Of a stretch of 14,313 nucleotides of DNA, positions 1-7,753 are shown piece after piece. Positions within the stretch are counted from its first letter, which is position 1. Every line of letters starts with the position of its first letter. Both the position numbers and the translations under genes were made by a program. A model generated the notes under the pieces. That model saw nothing but the letters and a program-made list of their open reading frames with translations, was not told where the DNA came from and made no database searches. The DNA comes from DATEMK01 sp035275625 (lineage in GTDB: Bacteria > Bacteroidota > Bacteroidia > AKYH767-A > OLB10): NCBI GenBank assembly GCA_035275625.1, contig DATEMK010000261.1:1-14313 (forward strand). The letters run 5' to 3'.

Positions 1-1222
1 TGTTAAACAAATAAAGCAGTAAAACCGAATAAAAATAAAATATCATTTCCAGCCACAGCCTGTTATAGGAAAGAAAAAGATTTCCGCTATTAAATAAAGC
101 AAGCTTATTCAACAGTGCCGGGAGAAATCCAATCAGAAAAAATAAAGCTGAAAAATAAAATTTGTGCTCTGCCTGGTTTGTATCAGTTAATATTTTCAGA
201 ATAATGATAAAGGGCAGCAGCAAAAATAAATTATGATAAGTAGCAGAACCGGGCTCAAGAATCAATAAGCTGATTACCGACAAGGAGATAATAATTTCAA
301 AAAAAGATTTATTCTTCCTGGCGATAAAATAAAACCGGGTTAAGATTAATATCACACCTGCATAAATGATAAATTTAAAAACCGGGTATCCTGCCTGGAA
401 ATTGAAAACGGGATGCTGATTAAATTGTACATCATAAACAAATAAGTTATTCAGAAATGATTCCCAGCTTTGATATTGGATGGAATAAGGATTCCCTTCC
501 AAAAGGTTTCCCTGTATATGCGAAGCAAAAATGTTTTTGAAAAACCTTACATATTCCACTGGTCCGAAAAACGGAATGCAAAAAAGATGAATGAAGAAAA
601 ATACCGCGATTATTCCCGCAAGCATCTTCCACTTTTTTTTCAATAATAAAACAGGCAGAAAAATTACCGGAAGATATTTTAAGGCCATTGCCATTCCCCA
701 CGATAAAGAAAGAAAAAAAGTTTTGTTTCTCATAAGAAATAAATATCCGGATAAAAGAAGCACCGTGCAAAAAAGGTAAACCTGTCCCAGGAAGAGATCA
801 TTCGCTAAGGCAAATCCCGTAATCAATAAAGTATTTATTGCCTGAACAAAATTCCATCCGGTGAGTTTTTTAATCAGGAATCCTGTTAGAAAAACCAGAA
901 AAATATTTATTGCCAGCCAAATTCGTTTTGCAGTTAAAGGACTAAAGGATGCGAACGGAAGAAGTATAAGAGCATTCGGAGGCGGATACAAGGCAAATTG
1001 CCCGCCTGCATTTATTCCGTATTCTTTGATTTTCTCTTTAAATAAAATGTTGTCATACAAAACAGATAAATCTTTATGTTCGCTTAATACTTTTGCTGAG
1101 ACATAATAATTTGGAAAATCGGAAGTAAGTTTTTCCCAGCCGGGAATAACGCCAAAATAAATTTGAAAAAGAAAAAGCACAACCGTGAGAAAAACAGAAT
1201 CAAAAATTTTTTCTTTTTTCAA
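1..1222 (-). CDS. GT87-like (DUF2029) polytopic membrane glycosyltransferase, C-terminus off window
   Basis: An uninterrupted minus-strand reading frame of 407 codons runs off the left edge. It encodes a strongly hydrophobic multi-pass protein. Near the N-terminus, after the first membrane segment, comes SDFPNYYVSAKVL (Asp about residue 35), then LYPPPNALILLPFASF (about 78-93) and an AKRIWLAIN stretch. This is the usual order in GT87/DUF2029 GT-C enzymes, which transfer sugars from polyprenyl-phosphate donors; the early Asp is the expected catalytic residue. The start is TTG at 1222: an in-frame TGA lies at 1232-1234, and no ATG occurs before the fifth or so membrane segment. A nearby ATG (1230) is in another frame and stops after three codons. 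The gene begins 37 bp after the receptor's stop codon, so it is probably co-transcribed with it. Substrate and acceptor are unknown. Family assignment is by motif recognition only. Confidence 0.8.
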   Translation of the reverse strand, partial: MKKEKIFDSVFLTVVLFLFQIYFGVIPGWEKLTSDFPNYYVSAKVLSEHKDLSVLYDNILFKEKIKEYGINAGGQFALYPPPNALILLPFASFSPLTAKRIWLAINIFLVFLTGFLIKKLTGWNFVQAINTLLITGFALANDLFLGQVYLFCTVLLLSGYLFLMRNKTFFLSLSWGMAMALKYLPVIFLPVLLLKKKWKMLAGIIAVFFFIHLFCIPFFGPVEYVRFFKNIFASHIQGNLLEGNPYSIQYQSWESFLNNLFVYDVQFNQHPVFNFQAGYPVFKFIIYAGVILILTRFYFIARKNKSFFEIIISLSVISLLILEPGSATYHNLFLLLPFIIILKILTDTNQAEHKFYFSALFFLIGFLPALLNKLALFNSGNLFLSYNRLWLEMIFYFYSVLLLYLFN

Positions 1223-1259
1223 CTTTGCATTTCACACTCGTGAAACTTTAAAATTTGAA

Positions 1260-3575
1260 CTAAAACGTAAGGTTCGCCCCGATGCTTGGTAATACCGGCA
1301 ACTGATCCACGCGCTCACCCCGGACCCGGTCAAAATAAAAAATATTTTTACGGTCATATGCATTTATCACGCTTGCTGAAACTTCGAGTATTGAATTTTT
1401 TCCAAGCACGAATGTTTTTTTCAAAGCAATATCAAGGCGATGATAATAGGGCAAACGTCCTCCGTTAAGGTCACCGTAAATGATTCCGAGAATCCCATTT
1501 GCGTTAGTGTAATTCACATTAATCCCCTGTTGAAAATTCAGGTAAGAATAAAAGCCCTGCGTTTGTGTAAACGGAAAACCGGATCCGTAATTCCATCGTG
1601 CATTGAATTCCCAATTCAGTTTTTTGCCAAATGTGTATGAACCGACTACATTAATGTTATGCCTTCGGTCAAATACGGGTTCGTACTCGCGGATGCCGTC
1701 ATTGCGCTTGTTAAATCCGAGCGAGTAAACCGCCCAAAAATAAATCCGTTTATAGTCATATTTTAATGTCACATCAACTCCTTTTGCAATCCCGGTTTCA
1801 ATGACAAAATCTTTTTTCAGAAAATCGGGCTGAGATGCATTCGCTGAAACGTCCTCGTAAATCTTGTCGCGGTTAACAGTCGTAAGCTGTGTAAAATCTT
1901 TTATATATCCTTCGACATTCATTTCAAAATGACGGGGAAGATCGTATTCAAATCCTCCGAGAACATGACGTGCTTTTTGCAGCTTACCGTTTACTTCTTT
2001 CCCGTTATACTCTTCCGGCAAATCTTCCGGGCCTGATAAAAAGCCGTAAAATAAATTCACCACATCACGGTCTGAAGTTGCAGCAATTAAATTTTGTGCA
2101 TACAAACCTGCTGCTGCTTTGATCCGCAGCTTATCCGTTATATTCATCTTTGCGCCCAGGCGCGGTTCAGGTGAAAGCTGGGATAAAGATGCATAATAAT
2201 GAACCCGGAAGCTGGGATCAATTACTAAATTCCCGAGCACTTTTTTAACGCGTAAATATGCGCCAAACTCTGTCGTGTTTTCCTCCTGCTCCAATTTGCG
2301 GTTTGCATAATTAAAAAAAGTGAAATTGGTTTTAAATCCTAAAACCTCGAGTCCGTATTTAACTTCATCCTTCCTGTAAAAATAAGTGAAGTTGAGACCA
2401 AGGTTGAAACCGTTTATTAAGCTTGACCGTTCTTTTTCATCTGCTTCTTTCAACGATATTTTATATTGTGAAACCGCTAAAGCTCCATCCATCAGCGTGG
2501 TGGAACCTCCGGGAACAACCACGAAGCTTGCGCCTCCGCCACCGGAACTCCAATGAAAATCAGAGACTCCGGCATATTTCACCTGGTCAGTGAAATTGAA
2601 TCCGAAAAGATTGAGTTTGCTGCCGTTCTGCCCGTTAAAAACAATTTTACCATACAAATCATTAAAGCGGTAAGGAATACCGCCTGTATCCACATAGTTA
2701 TAAAAAGCTTTTGATGTACGGTCAAGGTAAGATGTTTTGCCATCCAGGATATATGAAATGGAAGAGCCTGTGGAGTCAACTTTTTTCAGAGGCCCTTCCA
2801 ATAAGATTTTTGAATTGAACGTGCTGGCAGAAAATTTTCCGCCAAAACGTTTTTTATTTCCATCTCTCGTCTTAATATCCATTATGGAGGAAACTCTTCC
2901 TGCATACTCAGCGCCAAATCCTCCGGAGTAAACATCAGCGCTGCGAATAATGTCTGCATCAAACACTGAAAATAAACCGATAGAATGAAAAGGGTTGTAA
3001 ATTACCATTCCATCCAACAGCACTTTATTTTGAATGGGGGTTCCCCCGCGAATGTACAATTGTCCCCCCTGGTCGCCTGTGAAAATAACACCTGGCAGCA
3101 CCTGGAGGTATTGCGCTAAGTCAGGCTCACCACCAACGGCAGGAACTTGCTTTATTTCACGCGGTGTAATTTTGGTGACCCCCATTTGTACAGAAGATTT
3201 TTTTTCTTCTTTTCCTGCAGAAACTTCCACTTCATGGAGGTTGACAATTTTTTTGTCGAGAAATAATTTTTTTGACACAATTTCATTCTCAATTAAAGTC
3301 ACCGGGATTTCGAGTGTGTCAAATCCCACGGATGAAACAACAAGCTTATAGTTTCCGGCTGGCACTTTGGTGATGGAAAAATAACCGTTTACATCCGTTG
3401 AAGATGTGTATTGCGTGTTTTTCAGAAAAACATTAATAAACAAAACCGGTTCTCCGTTTGCTTTTTCATACACGAACCCCCTGATGGTGGAATTTTGAGA
3501 AAATGAAGACGGGGAACCTAAAATTAAAAAGGAAAGAATAAAAAATAAAAATGGTTGGTAAAAATATTTAGTCAT
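1260..3575 (-). CDS. TonB-dependent outer-membrane receptor with carboxypeptidase-regulatory-like domain
   Basis: This 771-residue protein has a Sec signal peptide (cleavage likely after SSFSQ, about residue 27). A carboxypeptidase-D regulatory-like beta-sandwich follows (about 29-110, with DVNGYFSITKVPAGNYKL). The TonB plug comes next (about 115-240), with conserved LPGV, LYIRGG, VLLDGM and YNPFHSIGLFSVFD segments and GGFGAEYAGRVSSIMDI at its end. The beta-barrel fills 245-771 and finishes in phenylalanine, as expected for BAM-assembled barrels. Such receptors import bulky ligands across the outer membrane using TonB energy. The protein is shorter than typical SusC (about 1000 residues) and no SusD-type lipoprotein gene is adjacent, so it is better viewed as a stand-alone receptor of the Bacteroidota 'CarboxypepD_reg-like plus plug' class than as a polysaccharide-utilisation component. 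The ligand cannot be deduced. The GT87-like gene follows at 37 bp. Confidence 0.93.
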   Translation of the reverse strand: MTKYFYQPFLFFILSFLILGSPSSFSQNSTIRGFVYEKANGEPVLFINVFLKNTQYTSSTDVNGYFSITKVPAGNYKLVVSSVGFDTLEIPVTLIENEIVSKKLFLDKKIVNLHEVEVSAGKEEKKSSVQMGVTKITPREIKQVPAVGGEPDLAQYLQVLPGVIFTGDQGGQLYIRGGTPIQNKVLLDGMVIYNPFHSIGLFSVFDADIIRSADVYSGGFGAEYAGRVSSIMDIKTRDGNKKRFGGKFSASTFNSKILLEGPLKKVDSTGSSISYILDGKTSYLDRTSKAFYNYVDTGGIPYRFNDLYGKIVFNGQNGSKLNLFGFNFTDQVKYAGVSDFHWSSGGGGASFVVVPGGSTTLMDGALAVSQYKISLKEADEKERSSLINGFNLGLNFTYFYRKDEVKYGLEVLGFKTNFTFFNYANRKLEQEENTTEFGAYLRVKKVLGNLVIDPSFRVHYYASLSQLSPEPRLGAKMNITDKLRIKAAAGLYAQNLIAATSDRDVVNLFYGFLSGPEDLPEEYNGKEVNGKLQKARHVLGGFEYDLPRHFEMNVEGYIKDFTQLTTVNRDKIYEDVSANASQPDFLKKDFVIETGIAKGVDVTLKYDYKRIYFWAVYSLGFNKRNDGIREYEPVFDRRHNINVVGSYTFGKKLNWEFNARWNYGSGFPFTQTQGFYSYLNFQQGINVNYTNANGILGIIYGDLNGGRLPYYHRLDIALKKTFVLGKNSILEVSASVINAYDRKNIFYFDRVRGERVDQLPVLPSIGANLTF

Positions 3576-3623
3576 AAATTTATTTTAAGATTTGAAGTTG
3601 ATAACAGGGTGACCCGGAATTTT

Positions 3624-3655
3624 ATGATTGAAAACTAATGATTGTTTTCAATCAT
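3624..3655 (-). terminator. Perfect 12-bp hairpin after the EVE gene, possible terminator or processing stem
   Basis: The arms 3624-3635 (ATGATTGAAAAC) and 3644-3655 (GTTTTCAATCAT) are perfect inverted repeats around an 8-nt loop. The stem begins one base after the stop codon of the EVE gene. On the minus-strand transcript the stem is followed by AAAAUUCC and not a U-run, so it lacks the second half of a classical intrinsic terminator. It may still end or stabilise the EVE transcript. It also sits about 50 bp upstream of the receptor start and could belong to that leader. Confidence 0.45.
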
Positions 3656-3656
3656 G

Positions 3657-4061
3657 TTATTTTGCTAATTCAACAATAACATCATACTCTTCTTTTTTTA
3701 ATGGCATGCATGATAGCCTGCCTATGCGAACAAGGCCAATGTTTTTTAAACGCTTGTCTTTTTTTACTTCTGCTAACGTTACGGGATTTTTTAATGGTTT
3801 AACAGCTTTAAGATCAACTGCCACCCAACGGTCATCTGTGGTGGTTGGATCGGGGTAAGCTTCTTTGATGACTTTTGCAATTCCGACAATTGCCTGTCCT
3901 TCACCACTGTGGTAAAAAAATACTTCATCACCTTTTTTCATTCCGTTGAGGTGAATCCGCGCTGCATAATTGCGCACACCGCTCCAGACAGTTTGCCCGT
4001 CTTTTACAAATTGTTCCCATGAATAAGCCGAAGGTTCGGATTTTACAAGCCAATGGTTCAT
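3657..4061 (-). CDS. EVE-domain protein (PUA-like, modified-base-binding fold)
   Basis: The 134-residue product is almost exactly one EVE domain. It opens with NHWLVKSEPSAYSWEQF, followed by a WSGVRNYAARIHL stretch and GDEVFFYHSGEGQAIVGIAKV. These are hallmark segments of the family that includes human THYN1 and many short bacterial single-domain proteins. EVE domains share the PUA/YTH-like fold. In characterised cases they read modified bases in DNA or RNA, with the aromatic and SEP/NYxAR positions lining the pocket. There is no signal peptide, so it is cytosolic. The ATG at 4061 directly precedes the conserved N-terminus and is secure. No restriction or modification gene is visible beside it; the gene stands alone between two hairpin-bearing spacers. 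The physiological ligand is unknown. Confidence 0.9.
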   Translation of the reverse strand: MNHWLVKSEPSAYSWEQFVKDGQTVWSGVRNYAARIHLNGMKKGDEVFFYHSGEGQAIVGIAKVIKEAYPDPTTTDDRWVAVDLKAVKPLKNPVTLAEVKKDKRLKNIGLVRIGRLSCMPLKKEEYDVIVELAK

Positions 4062-4136
4062 TGCCTTATTTTTTTTTGAGGCGGCTAAAGTAGGAAAAAG
4101 TTTATTGTTCGTGTATCACATCATGCGGGGATAGAG

Positions 4137-4206
4137 GGGTTAAGGTTTAAAGTTCAAAGTTCAGGGTTTAAAAACTTTAAACTAACCCTTAACTTTGAAC
4201 TTTAAA
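4137..4206. repeat. Palindromic array of ten 7-nt units in a divergent intergenic space
   Basis: From 4137 the sequence divides cleanly into heptads: GGGTTAA, GGTTTAA, AGTTCAA, AGTTCAG, GGTTTAA, then AAACTTT, AAACTAA, CCCTTAA, CTTTGAA, CTTTAAA. The first five resemble one another and the last five are their approximate complement. Arms 4145-4161 and 4191-4207 form a perfect 17-bp inverted repeat. An inner GTTTAAA/TTTAAAC pair (4166-4172 and 4176-4182) can form its own small hairpin. The element lies between the divergent EVE and hydrolase genes, and its right arm overlaps the -33 box of the hydrolase promoter. It could form a cruciform or hairpin, be a dispersed extragenic repeat, or be a regulator site. 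Confidence 0.85.
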
Positions 4207-4224
4207 CATATTTTTTTACTTTTG
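4194..4224 (+). promoter_or_regulatory. Consensus Bacteroidota promoter for the dienelactone-hydrolase-family gene
   Basis: TTTG at 4194-4197 is followed, after exactly 19 nt, by TACTTTTG at 4217-4224. This matches the Bacteroidota primary-sigma consensus TTTG-N19-TAnnTTTG at every defined position. Transcription would begin near 4230 and give a leader of about 25 nt before the ATG at 4255. The -33 box lies inside the right arm of the heptad palindrome. Confidence 0.75.
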
Positions 4225-4254
4225 ATTTTAAAATAATTTAAAACTAAAAATGCC

Positions 4255-5112
4255 ATGAAGCTAAATTCAAAAAAATCAATTTTTGTGCTTGCATTGTTTT
4301 CCATGATAATGATTCGTGTTCATGCACAGCATACCGCCCTCTCGTGCTGCAGCAAAAACTCCACTGTTGCATTTGCCATGCTGAGTAATGATGAATCGTT
4401 TAAAGCATCGCATCTTTCTCCTTTGCCTTTTCATTTTGAAGCAGCAAAAGGAAGAATGGTTTCGATCCTGACCCGTGATGGAGGTAAGTCTTCTGCATTT
4501 ATTGTGAAAGCGGAAAACCCGACAAATAATTATGTAATTGTCATCCATGAATGGTGGGGACTGAATGATTACATAAAGCAGGAAGCTGAAAAGCTGCAGG
4601 GAGAGCTGGTAAATGTAAATATAATTGCGGTTGATTTGTATGACGCGAAAATAGCCACCAATCCTGAAGAGGCTTCCAAGTTTATGGGCGAAGCAAAGGA
4701 GGAGCGCATACGCGCCATCATTGGCGGAGCCATTGATTATGCAGGCAAAGATGCAAGGATTCAAACAATCGGATGGTGCTTTGGCGGAGGATGGAGTCTG
4801 CAAACCTCTATCATGGCGGGCAAGCAGGGGACAGGTTGTGTGATGTATTACGGAATGCCGGAAAAGGATATAAATAAATTAAAATCATTGGATGCACCTG
4901 TCCTTGGAATTTTTGCGTCTAAAGACGGCTGGATAACTCCTGAAGTAGTAACCCGGTTTGAAAAAGATATGAAAGAAAATAATAAGCAGGTCACCACAAA
5001 ATCTTATGATGCCGATCATGCATTTGCCAACCCGAGCAATCCTAAATATGATAAAACTTCGGCTGATGATGCACACAAGATGGCGGTGGAATTTTTGAAA
5101 GCGCATTTGTAA
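4255..5112 (+). CDS. Exported dienelactone-hydrolase-family alpha/beta hydrolase
   Basis: The 285-residue protein has a signal peptide ending about HAQ (residues 23-25), so it is predicted to be periplasmic or exported. A short linker with two adjacent cysteines (31-32) and a HLSPLPFHFE segment precede the catalytic fold (about 66-285). Visible family motifs are HEWWGLND (Glu99, the residue that tunes the nucleophile in dienelactone hydrolases), GWCFGGGW with Cys175 as nucleophile, SKDGWITP with Asp224 and ADHAFANPS with His255. A complete Cys-Asp-His triad is therefore present. Classical members hydrolyse cyclic dienelactones in chloroaromatic degradation. No aromatic-degradation genes are nearby and this one carries an export signal, so the natural substrate is more likely another ester or lactone. 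An earlier ATG (4250) stops after two codons, which makes 4255 the start. The gene has its own consensus promoter. Confidence 0.9.
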   Translation: MKLNSKKSIFVLALFSMIMIRVHAQHTALSCCSKNSTVAFAMLSNDESFKASHLSPLPFHFEAAKGRMVSILTRDGGKSSAFIVKAENPTNNYVIVIHEWWGLNDYIKQEAEKLQGELVNVNIIAVDLYDAKIATNPEEASKFMGEAKEERIRAIIGGAIDYAGKDARIQTIGWCFGGGWSLQTSIMAGKQGTGCVMYYGMPEKDINKLKSLDAPVLGIFASKDGWITPEVVTRFEKDMKENNKQVTTKSYDADHAFANPSNPKYDKTSADDAHKMAVEFLKAHL

Positions 5113-5297
5113 TACATACGGATTCCTCATGAATGCGAAAGAAATTTAATTGCCGAATATTTTTTACATTTATCATTTCTAACCTTGCAGACAGGAGTGC
5201 TGTTTAACCAAAATTTAATTTATTCCGGTTTTAAATGCGCCTGATGCATATTTGATGAATATGCCTGCATCAAACCATGCTTGCTGAAATGATTTTC

Positions 5298-5305
5298 TAC
5301 ATTTG
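5298..5305 (+). promoter_or_regulatory. Candidate -7 element upstream of the patatin gene
   Basis: TACATTTG matches the Bacteroidota -7 consensus TAnnTTTG exactly. No TTTG occurs 19-21 nt upstream, so only half of the promoter is supported. If it is used, transcription would start near 5312. That favours the start codon at 5375 or 5384 over the ATG at 5315, which would leave almost no leader. Confidence 0.4.
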
Positions 5306-5374
5306 TCAAAAGCAATGCGTTTACCTGCTAATTTAAAAAACATTTTTTTAATCGTTAATCCGTTTCGTATCGGC

Positions 5375-7669
5375 ATGGCGGCAATGCGATGTTTTTTTAT
5401 TTTCTTTTCTCTTTTTTTCATTTTTACAACAACAGTTAATTGTCAACGTGTGGGTTTGGTGCTTAGTGGCGGGGGGGTGAGGGGATTGGCTCATATAGGT
5501 GTGCTTAAAGCATTAGAAGAAAACAATATTCCGGTGGATTATATTACCGGCACTTCAGCGGGAGCATTAATAGGGAGCATGTATGCCACAGCTAAAACTC
5601 CGCAGGAAATTGAAGAATCGGTTCTCAATCCGCGTTTCAGAGACTGGGCAACAGGGGTCATAGACGAAGAGTATAATTTTTATTTTACAAAGAAAGACCT
5701 GGACGCCTCGTGGGTTACTTTAAAATTTGCTTATGATTCATTAGTGAGAACACGCCTCCCGGGAAGCATTACCAGCTCCGCTGCTGTGGATTATATACTG
5801 ATGGAAGGAATGACTCCTTCCTGCGCCAAAGCATGTTACAATTTTGACAGTCTTTTTGTGCCGTTCCGGTGTGTGGCATCGGATATTGTAGGCAGGAAGC
5901 AGGTAGTGTTCAGCGAAGGCGATCTGGCGCAGGCGGTGCGCGCTTCGATGGCATTCCCGTTGTATTTTTCACCGCTTATCATTGATAAAAGAATTCTTTT
6001 TGACGGAGGAATTTATAATAATTTTCCGGTAGACATTATGAGCCGCGATTTTTCACCTGACATTATGATCGGGGTAAATGCCGGTGGTGACCCCGAAGTA
6101 CCGGTGGAGGAAAATGTTTTATCGCAGGTAAGGAATATTGTAGTGGCTTCGCGCGAGTATTCGATGCCTTCGGAGAATGATATTTTAATTTCACCAAACA
6201 TCAATCAGTTTGGTGTTTTTGAATTCGGAAGTGTAAAAGCCGCCATTGATTCCGGGTATGCGGCTGCTATTCGAAAAATGGATAAAATAAAAGCCGCTAT
6301 TGCACGCAGGGTGGCTGCACAGGAATTGCAAACAAGGCGCGAAGCTTTTCTTGCCAACCAACCGCCTGTCTTTATTGATAAAATAATTGTATATGGTTTA
6401 ACAGAACCGCAATCTTTCTATGTTAAAAAAATTCTGAACCCGACAAATGAGTGTATTTCGATTACCCAATTGAAAAAAACTTTTTTCAAATTAATATTAG
6501 ATGACAATGTAAAATATGCTTTTCCCAGGCTGCAGTTTAATCCTGAAACAAATTACTATGACCTGATATTGTATATAAAGCAGGAAAAAGAGCTTCGCGT
6601 TGATTTTGGAGGAGACTTTTCATCGCGACCGATTAACGAAGCATTTATTGGCATGCAATATAATTTGTGGGGAAGGCAATCGCTGCGCATCATGGCAAAC
6701 AGCTATTTTGGAAAACTTTACAGTTCGGGTCAGATTAAATTACGTCTTGATATCCCTTCGCGGTTTCCTTTTTATGCTCAACCCGAGTTTACCATTAACC
6801 AGTATGATTACTTTAAAAGCAATTCAACTTTTTTTGAAGATGTAAAGCCGTCTTACTTAGTTTTATATGATGCTTACTGGGGATTAAGCCTTGGGATACC
6901 GGTAGGGAATAAAGGAAAGCTAAGCATTTCAGCGGGAAATGCTTTTGTAAAAAACAGCTATTACCAGACGCGCGAATTCCTGCAGGCTGACACTACTGAC
7001 CATACGGATTTCAACTCATTCACAACCGGGTTCAGCTTTGAACGCAGCACGCTTAATCGCAAGCAATATGCTTCTAAAGGTACTTTTTTCAATATTCGCG
7101 GAGGATTAATAACAGGCATTGAAAATACCATTCCGGGTTCCACTTCATTAGCACGTGATACAATAACAAATAGCATGAGATGGCTCCAGGTCCGGATGAT
7201 ATATGATAATTATTTTAAAACTTTTGGTCCCTTAAAGCTGGGATTTTATGCCGATCTTCATTTTTCCGGTCAGCCGTTTTTTGCAAACTATACAGCTACT
7301 ATTTTATCAGCGCCACAGTTTGAACCGATTCCGCAGGCGACAACATTATTTCTTCCCCTGTTCAGAGCGCATAACTATATAGGAGCCGGGTTAAAAAATA
7401 TAATCACTATAAAAGGTAATCTTGAACTGAGGCTGGAGGGATATATATTCCAGCCATTGCAGGAAATAACGGAGAATCCTTTAAACGGCAATGCGCAATA
7501 TAGCAATGCTTTATTGAAAAGATATTTTATGGGTTCCGGAAATATTGTTTTTCATTCCCCTGTAGGACCAGTGAGCTTAGGTGTAAACTATTTTGAAAAA
7601 CGTTCCCCTGAATTTTCGTTTTTATTTCATTTTGGTTATATATTGTTTAATAAAAAAGCCCTGAAATAG
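5375..7669 (+). CDS. Patatin-like phospholipase fused to POTRA/Omp85-type beta-barrel (type Vd-like)
   Basis: An N-terminal signal peptide (hydrophobic run, cleavage likely after NCQ) leads directly into a patatin domain. This domain shows the oxyanion loop GGGVRG (about 5467-5484), the nucleophile motif GTSAG (about 5550-5564) and DGG with the catalytic Asp (about 6002-6010), giving a complete Ser-Asp dyad. After a helical linker, a POTRA-like segment starts at PPVFIDKIIVYG (about 6361). From about 6590 to the end there are alternating beta strands typical of a 16-strand Omp85 barrel, including a FRAHNYIGAG stretch where BamA-like barrels carry their (V/I)RG(F/Y) loop motif. The architecture matches PlpD of Pseudomonas and FplA of Fusobacterium, which expose or release a phospholipase A1/A2. 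I chose 5375 because it gives a normal-length signal peptide. ATG 5384 and ATG 5315 are alternatives; TTG 5303 overlaps the promoter-like box and is unlikely. A strong terminator follows. Confidence 0.88.
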   Translation: MAAMRCFFIFFSLFFIFTTTVNCQRVGLVLSGGGVRGLAHIGVLKALEENNIPVDYITGTSAGALIGSMYATAKTPQEIEESVLNPRFRDWATGVIDEEYNFYFTKKDLDASWVTLKFAYDSLVRTRLPGSITSSAAVDYILMEGMTPSCAKACYNFDSLFVPFRCVASDIVGRKQVVFSEGDLAQAVRASMAFPLYFSPLIIDKRILFDGGIYNNFPVDIMSRDFSPDIMIGVNAGGDPEVPVEENVLSQVRNIVVASREYSMPSENDILISPNINQFGVFEFGSVKAAIDSGYAAAIRKMDKIKAAIARRVAAQELQTRREAFLANQPPVFIDKIIVYGLTEPQSFYVKKILNPTNECISITQLKKTFFKLILDDNVKYAFPRLQFNPETNYYDLILYIKQEKELRVDFGGDFSSRPINEAFIGMQYNLWGRQSLRIMANSYFGKLYSSGQIKLRLDIPSRFPFYAQPEFTINQYDYFKSNSTFFEDVKPSYLVLYDAYWGLSLGIPVGNKGKLSISAGNAFVKNSYYQTREFLQADTTDHTDFNSFTTGFSFERSTLNRKQYASKGTFFNIRGGLITGIENTIPGSTSLARDTITNSMRWLQVRMIYDNYFKTFGPLKLGFYADLHFSGQPFFANYTATILSAPQFEPIPQATTLFLPLFRAHNYIGAGLKNIITIKGNLELRLEGYIFQPLQEITENPLNGNAQYSNALLKRYFMGSGNIVFHSPVGPVSLGVNYFEKRSPEFSFLFHFGYILFNKKALK

Positions 7670-7689
7670 TTTTTTTGTTGCATAAAATC

Positions 7690-7728
7690 AAAGCCCTGCC
7701 GGTTTAAATCGGCAGGGCTTTTGTTTTT
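7690..7728 (+). terminator. Strong intrinsic terminator, probably bidirectional
   Basis: The arms AAAGCCCTGCCG (7690-7701) and CGGCAGGGCTTT (7710-7721) form a perfect 12-bp stem with an 8-nt loop, followed by TTGTTTTT. It lies 20 bp after the patatin stop. On the minus strand the stem is followed by TGATTTTATG, a weaker U-rich tail, and lies 32 bp beyond the stop of the giant adhesin. It probably serves both convergent genes. Confidence 0.9.
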
Positions 7729-7753
7729 AATACCTGATACTTATGCTCTCCTC

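Noticed and set aside
447..770. Minus-strand open frame in the left region
   Set aside because: It is in a different frame from the 407-codon GT87-like gene that covers the same DNA, and its product is not family-like.
1260..3575. SusC-type polysaccharide-utilisation locus
   Set aside because: No SusD-type lipoprotein, glycoside hydrolase or sigma/anti-sigma pair is adjacent, and the receptor is too short for a typical SusC.
5303..5374. Longer starts for the patatin gene at TTG 5303 or ATG 5315
   Set aside because: TTG 5303 lies inside the TAnnTTTG element. Both add an unusually long N-region before the hydrophobic core of the signal peptide. ATG 5315 cannot be fully excluded.
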